NCBI GenBank assembly: GCA_903895855.1
Contig: CAITVN010000009.1
Span: 1-64,000 of the forward strand
Origin: Oligoflexia bacterium
GTDB lineage: Bacteria; Bdellovibrionota; UBA1018
Direction of reading: 5' to 3'
Length of the DNA stretch: 64,000 nucleotides
Shown here: piece by piece, positions 57,800 to 64,000 of the stretch
How positions within the stretch are numbered: the first letter of the stretch is position 1
Layout of the letters: every line of letters begins with the position of its first letter
Program-made: the position numbers and the translations under genes
Notes under the pieces: generated by a model
Database searches by the model: none
The model's input: the letters and a program-made list of their open reading frames with translations, nothing else
What the model was told of the DNA's origin: nothing

Positions 57800-59686
57800 A
57801 TGTCAGAACTTTCAGTTCAGGATTCGCGTTCATCTATGAACGGCAATATTGGCAGTAAGAAGACAGTCAAAGAAATCATCAGCTCAGTGGTTCGATTCGC
57901 GGGCGATTCTGGCGATGGTATGCAATTGGTTGGCGATCAATTTACGAACACATCGGCGGTGGCTGGCGATTTTTTTGCGACGCTTCCTGATTATCCGTCT
58001 GAGATTCGGGCCCCTGCCGGAACCGTTTTTGGAGTGTCTGGATTTCAAGTTTGTATCGGTGGCACCGAAGTTTATACCCCCGGCGACCAGTACGATGTCT
58101 TGATGGCCATGAACCCTGCGGCCTTGAAAGTGAACCTCGCTAATATGCAAAAGGGCGGCATCGTTATCGTTAACGAAGACGCTTTTATTCAAAAAAATAT
58201 CGAAAAAGCCGGATACACTGAAAATCCGCTAGAAGGGGCTGCGGCTTCTTCAGTCAATTTAGTTAAAGTGGCGATGAGCGCTTTGACCGTTAAGGCATTA
58301 GAAGGTTCGTCGCTGACTGCTAGAGAAGCCGATCGTTGCAAAAACTTTTTTGCTCTCGGAATGCTCTATTGGCTTTATAACCGCGACCTCAATTACACGA
58401 TGAAGTGGATTGAGAAAAAATTTCTGTCGAAGCCAAGCATCATGGAGGCTAACAAAAAAGCCTTGATGGCAGGATTGGCTTACGCCGAAAGTCATGATGC
58501 CTTCACTCATTCGTTTAAGATTGCGAAATCTGGCGTGACCCCGAAGCCGGGCGTTTATCGTAATATTTCGGGTAATCAAGCGGCAGCATTAGGAATGATC
58601 GCTGCGGCTCAAAAATCTGGGCTCAAGCTATTCTTGGGTAGTTACCCGATCACTCCGGCTACCGATATTATGCATGAGTTAGCCAAACACAGAGATTTTT
58701 GTACTGTGTTTCAAGCCGAAGATGAAATCGCAGCCATTGGGGCGACTTTAGGCGCTTCATTCGGCGGTGCACTGGCTCTCACAACGACTTCGGGTCCTGG
58801 ATTTTCGCTGAAAAGTGAATTCATGAACTTAGCGATGATCGTTGAGTTGCCAATGGTCATCATCGATGTTCAGCGCGCAGGCCCTTCTACTGGTTTGCCA
58901 ACCAAGACTGAACAATCAGACATGTTTCAAGCGCTTTACGGTCGACATGGTGAATCGCCACTCATTGTTCTGGCATCATCATCACCTAAAGATTGTTTCG
59001 ACACCGCTGTCGAAGCGTCACGATTAGCGCTGAAATACATGACTCCGGTGATTGTGCTCAGTGAAGGTTACCTCGGTAATGGTTCAGAAGTTTGGAGAGT
59101 GCCATCGTTAGACGAGTTGGCGCCAATTCCGGTAAAATTTCGAACCGATCCGGTTGGATTTCAGCCGTATTCGAGAAATCCTGAAACTCTGGCTCGGCCT
59201 TGGGCAATTCCTGGAACCCCAGGTCTTGAGCACCGCCTGGGCGGATTAGAAAAAGAAGATGGTTCAGGCGCCGTTAGTCACTCGCCACAAAATCACGAAA
59301 AAATGACGAAACTTCGAGCTGAAAAAGTGGCGAAGGTCGTGCAAGACATTCCGCCGACTGAAGTGTACGGTCACGCGAATGCCGATATTTTGGTTCTGGG
59401 TTGGGGTTCTACCGCTGGTGTGATTAAGCACACGGTTCGTAAACTCAATCAAGACGGTTTGAAAGTGGCCTGTGCTCACATTAGGCACATCAATCCGCTA
59501 CCGAGCGATTTGAAACCGCTACTGCAAAAATACAAGAAAGTGTTGATCCCAGAAAACAACATGGGTCAACTCTGGTATCGAATTCGCGCAGAGTATTTGA
59601 TCGATACTGAGCGACTCAACAAAATTCAAGGTCAGCCATTTAGAGCTGATGAAATTGAAGCAAAAATTCGTTCAATACTCGGTTAA
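57800..59686 (+). CDS. korA: 2-oxoacid:ferredoxin oxidoreductase, fused gamma/alpha subunit
   Basis: RFAGDSGDGMQLVGDQF gamma domain, LGSYPITPATDIMHEL, TTTSGPGFSLKSE. Confidence 0.92.
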   Translation: MSELSVQDSRSSMNGNIGSKKTVKEIISSVVRFAGDSGDGMQLVGDQFTNTSAVAGDFFATLPDYPSEIRAPAGTVFGVSGFQVCIGGTEVYTPGDQYDVLMAMNPAALKVNLANMQKGGIVIVNEDAFIQKNIEKAGYTENPLEGAAASSVNLVKVAMSALTVKALEGSSLTAREADRCKNFFALGMLYWLYNRDLNYTMKWIEKKFLSKPSIMEANKKALMAGLAYAESHDAFTHSFKIAKSGVTPKPGVYRNISGNQAAALGMIAAAQKSGLKLFLGSYPITPATDIMHELAKHRDFCTVFQAEDEIAAIGATLGASFGGALALTTTSGPGFSLKSEFMNLAMIVELPMVIIDVQRAGPSTGLPTKTEQSDMFQALYGRHGESPLIVLASSSPKDCFDTAVEASRLALKYMTPVIVLSEGYLGNGSEVWRVPSLDELAPIPVKFRTDPVGFQPYSRNPETLARPWAIPGTPGLEHRLGGLEKEDGSGAVSHSPQNHEKMTKLRAEKVAKVVQDIPPTEVYGHANADILVLGWGSTAGVIKHTVRKLNQDGLKVACAHIRHINPLPSDLKPLLQKYKKVLIPENNMGQLWYRIRAEYLIDTERLNKIQGQPFRADEIEAKIRSILG

Positions 59687-59722
59687 TCGATGTTTAAACC
59701 CCTTTTACTAGGAGCCTAGGCT

Positions 59723-60790
59723 ATGACTCTTGACAATAAATCAAATTCTGGACAGTTGCCGACAGATCCGGCTGAAAAACCAAAACTCACTCGAAAAGAT
59801 TTTTTGAGTGGCATTGAACCCAGGTGGTGCGTTGGGTGCGGTGACTATTCAACTTTCAATGCGGTGACTCGGGTTTTTGTTAACTCAGGTATCGCTCGCG
59901 AAAAGTTCGCGTTGATTTCGGGTATCGGTTGCTCATCACGGCTTCCGTATTATTCGAACACTTACGGGTTTCACACGATTCACGGTCGTGCACCGACAGT
60001 GGCGATGGGTTTGAAGATTGCGAACCCAGACTTGAATGTTTGGGTGTTCACTGGCGACGGTGATGGTCTGTCGATTGGTGGTAATCATTTCATTCACTTG
60101 ATGCGACGTAATCCGAACATGAAAGTGGTTTTGTTCAATAACCAAATTTATGGCTTAACCAAGGGCCAGACTTCTCCAACGAGTCCGCTCGGAGTAAAAA
60201 CGAAGTCGATGCCTTACGGTTCAATCGATCGACCGATGCATCCGCTCACGCTAGCTTTGGGTGCTGGTGCCACGTTTGTCGCTCGAGTACCTGATACCGA
60301 CAATGACATGCTCTTTCAAACGTTGACCGCTGCTCAAGAACACAAGGGCATCGCGATCGTTGAAGTGCTCATCAATTGCGTGATCTTCAATGACGGCGTG
60401 TTTGCGCCGTTCACTGACAAAGCCACGAGACCTGATACGACGGTGAGGCTCGAAGCTGGCAAGCCGTTGATTTTCGGTGCGCAGAGCGATCGAGGCATTC
60501 GCATGAGAGACAATCGCCCTGAAGCGGTGAAGATCGGCGAAGGCGGAGTGTCTGCTTCAGACATCATCGTGCACGATCCGGCCAATCCCAATTCTGGCTA
60601 CGCCTTCATGCTAGCTGAAATGGGCGGCGCAGAATTGCCAGTGCCATTCGGAATTCTTCGCCAAACCAGTGAATACGTGTACCAACCTGCGCCGGGCAAA
60701 CCAACCCCAGAAGGTTTTGCGAAAGTGATGCAGGGTTCTGGCGCTTGGATGCACGAAGCTAATGGATCGATTCGCAGTTTAGAGAAATAG
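59723..60790 (+). CDS. korB: 2-oxoacid:ferredoxin oxidoreductase beta subunit
   Basis: PRWCVGCGDY, SGIGCSSRLPYY, GDGDGLSIGGNH TPP motif, NQIYGLTKGQTSPTS. Confidence 0.95.
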   Translation: MTLDNKSNSGQLPTDPAEKPKLTRKDFLSGIEPRWCVGCGDYSTFNAVTRVFVNSGIAREKFALISGIGCSSRLPYYSNTYGFHTIHGRAPTVAMGLKIANPDLNVWVFTGDGDGLSIGGNHFIHLMRRNPNMKVVLFNNQIYGLTKGQTSPTSPLGVKTKSMPYGSIDRPMHPLTLALGAGATFVARVPDTDNDMLFQTLTAAQEHKGIAIVEVLINCVIFNDGVFAPFTDKATRPDTTVRLEAGKPLIFGAQSDRGIRMRDNRPEAVKIGEGGVSASDIIVHDPANPNSGYAFMLAEMGGAELPVPFGILRQTSEYVYQPAPGKPTPEGFAKVMQGSGAWMHEANGSIRSLEK

Positions 60791-60818
60791 TTGTAACAGA
60801 ATCAGTAGGAGACCTGCC

Positions 60819-61169
60819 ATGGAGTACCTCTTTGTCTTACCGATCACCTTGGTCGCAATACTGTTGGTGTTTGGTGGCTTGTTCGCTTCACGTTTGGTGG
60901 CCCCACACCATCCGGGAAAAATAAAAAATGACACTTACGAGTGCGGTGAGAAAACCATCGGTAGCGCCCGCATTCAGTTCAATGTGGGCTATTACTTGTT
61001 TGGCCTACTGTTTTTGGTTTTTGATGTTGAAGCTGCCTTTTTATTTCCGTGGGCAGTGGTTTTGAGAGAATTCGGCTACGTTGGGCTAATTGAAATCGTC
61101 TTATTTGTTTTGGTTTTGATGATTGGTTTAATTTACGCCTGGAGAAAAGGAGCACTCGAGTGGGTTTAG
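60819..61169 (+). CDS. nuoA: Respiratory complex I subunit NuoA
   Basis: YECGEKTIGSARIQFNVGYYLFGLLFLVFDVEAAFLFPWA. Confidence 0.97.
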   Translation: MEYLFVLPITLVAILLVFGGLFASRLVAPHHPGKIKNDTYECGEKTIGSARIQFNVGYYLFGLLFLVFDVEAAFLFPWAVVLREFGYVGLIEIVLFVLVLMIGLIYAWRKGALEWV

Positions 61170-61789
61170 TCACTGAGAAACTTCCCCCCATGATAGAGGC
61201 ATTTCCGGGCGGACCGGCAGTGCTAACCAGCATTGATGCCGTGATTAATTGGGCGAGATCAAATAGTCTTTGGCCATTAACTTTCGGTACCAGTTGTTGT
61301 GCAATCGAAGTGATGATGGCTACGGGCGCGAGTAATCACGATTTGGCTCGTTTCGGCGCAGAAGTCGCGAGACCGTCACCTCGTCAGGCTGATTTGCTCG
61401 TGATCGCCGGTACCATCGTTAAGCGAATGGCTCCGAGACTCAAAACCTTGTATGAGCAAATGGCAGAACCGAAATACGTGATTGCAACCGGTGCGTGCGC
61501 GATTTCAGGTGGCCCGTTTATTTACGAATCGTATTCAACGATTCGTGGCGCTCACGAGATCATACCGGTCGATGTTTATGTGCCGGGTTGCCCGCCTAGA
61601 CCAGAGGCTTTTTTCTACGGTCTACTCACGCTTCAAAAAATGATTCGTGAAGGTGAGACCATTCGTAAACCTGGTGAGCGTCGAAAACCCGTTTTGGCTG
61701 CGTTGCCCCCAGGAATTACCTTAGAGCAAATTCGCGCTGAAATGATTCAGACTCTTGAACAAAAGGCGGTAGTGAATCTCAATGGATAG
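61160..61789 (+). CDS. nuoB: Respiratory complex I subunit NuoB
   Basis: TFGTSCCAIEVMMA, ACAISGGPF, VYVPGCPPRPEA. Confidence 0.97.
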   Translation: MGLVTEKLPPMIEAFPGGPAVLTSIDAVINWARSNSLWPLTFGTSCCAIEVMMATGASNHDLARFGAEVARPSPRQADLLVIAGTIVKRMAPRLKTLYEQMAEPKYVIATGACAISGGPFIYESYSTIRGAHEIIPVDVYVPGCPPRPEAFFYGLLTLQKMIREGETIRKPGERRKPVLAALPPGITLEQIRAEMIQTLEQKAVVNLNG

Positions 61790-62249
61790 TGCAGAACTTC
61801 AAGTTGTTGTCGGTGCGCTTCACTCGAGCTTAACGTTTCGAGAAAAATCTGATCGTCTTTCGGTCGTCGTGCCGAGTGATCAGCTTTTGAGTGTCGCCAT
61901 GAAATTGCGTGACTCTGAACCGTTGTCTTTTGATATGCTTTGCGCTCACACGGCAATCGATTGGTTGAAAGACGAGAAAATTGAACTGATCTATCAGCTC
62001 TATTCGACAAAACACGGTCATCATTTGATGATGAGTGTTTACGTTTCGAGAACAGAGGCTGTTGCTGTGCCCTCTTTGCACACGGTTTGGCAAATTGCCC
62101 AGTGGCAAGAGCGCGAAGTCTACGATCTTTTCGGTATCTGTTACAGTGGGCACCCCGATTTGCGTCGAATTCTTTTGGAAGACGATTGGAAAGGGTTTCC
62201 GCTTCTTAAAGATTATAAAGATGATTTCATGTTGGAGCGACCATGGTAA
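61782..62249 (+). CDS. nuoC: Respiratory complex I subunit NuoC
   Basis: WQEREVYDLFGICYSGHPDLRRILLEDDWKGFPLLKDY. Confidence 0.97.
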   Translation: MDSAELQVVVGALHSSLTFREKSDRLSVVVPSDQLLSVAMKLRDSEPLSFDMLCAHTAIDWLKDEKIELIYQLYSTKHGHHLMMSVYVSRTEAVAVPSLHTVWQIAQWQEREVYDLFGICYSGHPDLRRILLEDDWKGFPLLKDYKDDFMLERPW

Positions 62250-63472
62250 GTTCAGAAATGGCTTCTTCAGTTTTACCGAATTCTTTGTCTCACACTCGTG
62301 CTGGCATTCACATCAGCAGCCTTGATGAAAGAATTCTCAAAGGGCAAACCGATAGCAAAGAGCGCGCAGACCGAGAGACGACTCAAGAATACTTTGTGAA
62401 CATGGGCCCTCAACACCCGTCGACTCACGGTGTTCTGCGTTTGGTGCTTCGCATGGACGGCGAGACCGTACGCGATGTGATACCCGTTTTGGGCTACGTT
62501 CATCGCGGCATGGAGAAAAAAGCCGAGTATGTCGGCTATCGTCAGCAAGTGCATTTCACTGATCGTCTCGATTATTTGAGTGCGGTGATGGGCAATTGGG
62601 CAATGTCTTCAGCGATCGAAAAAGCGATGAAGACTGAGTTGAACGATCGCATCGAAACGATTCGCACGATTGTCGCTGAGTTGACTCGAATTCAAAGTCA
62701 CCAGTTGTGGTGGGGAGTGCTCGGAATGGATCTCGGTGCGTTCACACCGTTTCTGTACGGGTTTCGTGACCGCGAAAAAATCACAGCGATTTTTGAAGAG
62801 ACGATGGGCGGCAGGCTCACGATGAACTACATTCAGCCTGGCGGGTTGATGTTTGACATTCATCCTGATTTCGTGGCGAACGTGAAAAAATTTATCAGCT
62901 ATTTCAAGCCTCTCATTGAAGAGTACGAAGAGTTATTTGGCGGTAACGTGATTGTGCAAGAACGCCTGAAGAACGTCGGTATTCTTGACGCAAAATCGGC
63001 GATTTCGCTCGGTGTAACAGGTCCAATCTTGAGAGCCAGTGGTGTCGCCCATGATTTGCGCAAACTTGAGCCTTATGGCGTATACGCAAAGACGAAGTTT
63101 AATGTGCCTGTGGGTACTGTGGGCGATTGTTGGGATCGTTACCAAGTCAGAATGCAAGAAATGCGAGAGTCGATTTCGATCATCGAGCAGCTCATTGATA
63201 ATGTGCCCGAAGGTAAACACATGGTCATGAAGTTTGGTGCTAAGATTCGAGTGCCTGAAGGCGTTTATTACAGCCAAATGGAAACCGCTCGCGGTATTTT
63301 CGGAATCTTCATTGCTTCAGATGGTTCAGAAAAGCCGTATCGCATGCATTTTAGAACTCCGAATTTTAATAACCTTTGGGCAATCACTCAAATGGCTGCC
63401 GGAGGCCGCGTCGGTGATCTTGTGGCGATTCTTTCGTCGATTGACATCGTCGTTCCAGACATTGACCGGTAA
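62243..63472 (+). CDS. nuoD: Respiratory complex I subunit NuoD
   Basis: NMGPQHPSTHGVLRL, YVHRGMEKKAE, GVTGPILRASG, C-terminal SIDIVVPDIDR. Confidence 0.97.
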   Translation: MVSSEMASSVLPNSLSHTRAGIHISSLDERILKGQTDSKERADRETTQEYFVNMGPQHPSTHGVLRLVLRMDGETVRDVIPVLGYVHRGMEKKAEYVGYRQQVHFTDRLDYLSAVMGNWAMSSAIEKAMKTELNDRIETIRTIVAELTRIQSHQLWWGVLGMDLGAFTPFLYGFRDREKITAIFEETMGGRLTMNYIQPGGLMFDIHPDFVANVKKFISYFKPLIEEYEELFGGNVIVQERLKNVGILDAKSAISLGVTGPILRASGVAHDLRKLEPYGVYAKTKFNVPVGTVGDCWDRYQVRMQEMRESISIIEQLIDNVPEGKHMVMKFGAKIRVPEGVYYSQMETARGIFGIFIASDGSEKPYRMHFRTPNFNNLWAITQMAAGGRVGDLVAILSSIDIVVPDIDR

Positions 63473-63542
63473 CGCGGGCTTTTAGGGGCGATGAAAAGCG
63501 CTGTGAATCGCGCAGTTCGAGGGGCTAAGTTGAGGAAATTAA

Positions 63543-64000
63543 ATGTTTAACAGTCTACCAAATCTTCAAGTGTCTTGGGAAGTCATCAGTGTCAGTCAGA
63601 GAGTGTCTACCACATATGGCGAGTCGCCCATTTTGGCTGTCGTCTACGCATTAGCAGCGATTGTGGCGATCATTCTATTCATGTCGTTGACTGCAATGAC
63701 CCTAGTTTATACAGAAAGAAAAGTCGCAGCGCACTTTCAATGTCGGCTGGGGCCTATGCGTGTGGGTTGGCATGGCATTCTACAAAGTATTGCTGACACA
63801 TTGAAATTGCTTTTGAAAGAAGACATCGTGCCTGACCAAGCTGACAAAGCGATGCACCTTTTTGCTCCGGTGCTTTGTGTGTTAGCGGCATTGTTGGCAT
63901 TGATCGCGATTCCGTTTAGTCCTTATCTGGCCGTTTCTGACATGAATATCGGGGTACTCTTTATTTCTGCAGTGAGTGGTTTGGGTGTTCTTGGTATTCT
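63543..64000 (+). CDS. nuoH: Respiratory complex I subunit NuoH (truncated by window end)
   Basis: TLVYTERKVAAHFQCRLGPMRVGWHGILQSIADTLKLLLKEDIVP; no stop before 64000, so missing from ORF track. Confidence 0.95.
   Translation, partial: MFNSLPNLQVSWEVISVSQRVSTTYGESPILAVVYALAAIVAIILFMSLTAMTLVYTERKVAAHFQCRLGPMRVGWHGILQSIADTLKLLLKEDIVPDQADKAMHLFAPVLCVLAALLALIAIPFSPYLAVSDMNIGVLFISAVSGLGVLGI

Noticed and set aside
1-64000. tRNA, rRNA, CRISPR arrays and complete IS elements or prophage
   Set aside because: None recognised by eye in intergenic regions; a tRNAscan/Rfam/ISfinder run would be needed to exclude them firmly.

Overview
The window looks like a chromosomal segment of a Gram-negative, probably Bdellovibrionota-like, bacterium. 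This assignment rests on gene content and protein style only; no search was run. Housekeeping and respiratory blocks: ruvABC; a cbb3 oxidase cluster (ccoI-ccoS, a fused ccoNO, ccoQ, a short mono-haem ccoP, ccoG); a histidine kinase/NtrC pair convergent with a multihaem cytochrome operon that has a near-perfect sigma-54 promoter; a DEAD-box helicase, MarC and a DTW-domain protein; and korAB followed by nuoABCD-nuoH with no nuoEFG between D and H. Accessory blocks: a run of secreted proteins and proteases, an RND/TolC pair without an adaptor gene, a Hint-domain/metzincin operon, a hybrid kinase, an AAA_14/DUF4143 ATPase flanked by two perfect inverted repeats, and ferritin-like and hemerythrin proteins. 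Strongest leads: (1) a 927-aa secreted protein whose C-terminus is a minimal kinase-like domain ending one residue after its DFG-type Asp; (2) a 48-nt leader present twice (41/48 identical), with arms able to pair over the ribosome-binding site, ahead of two secreted-protein genes, one heading the Hint/metzincin operon; (3) the AAA_14 gene with an upstream 19-bp inverted repeat, a downstream 18-bp inverted repeat and a relic of a second AAA_14 gene; (4) a 125-bp palindromic intergenic element; (5) the sigma-54 promoter tied to the cytochrome operon. Small genes absent from the ORF track (ccoS, ccoQ, partial nuoH, a partial 5' CDS) were read by hand. No CRISPR array, rRNA or tRNA was recognised.
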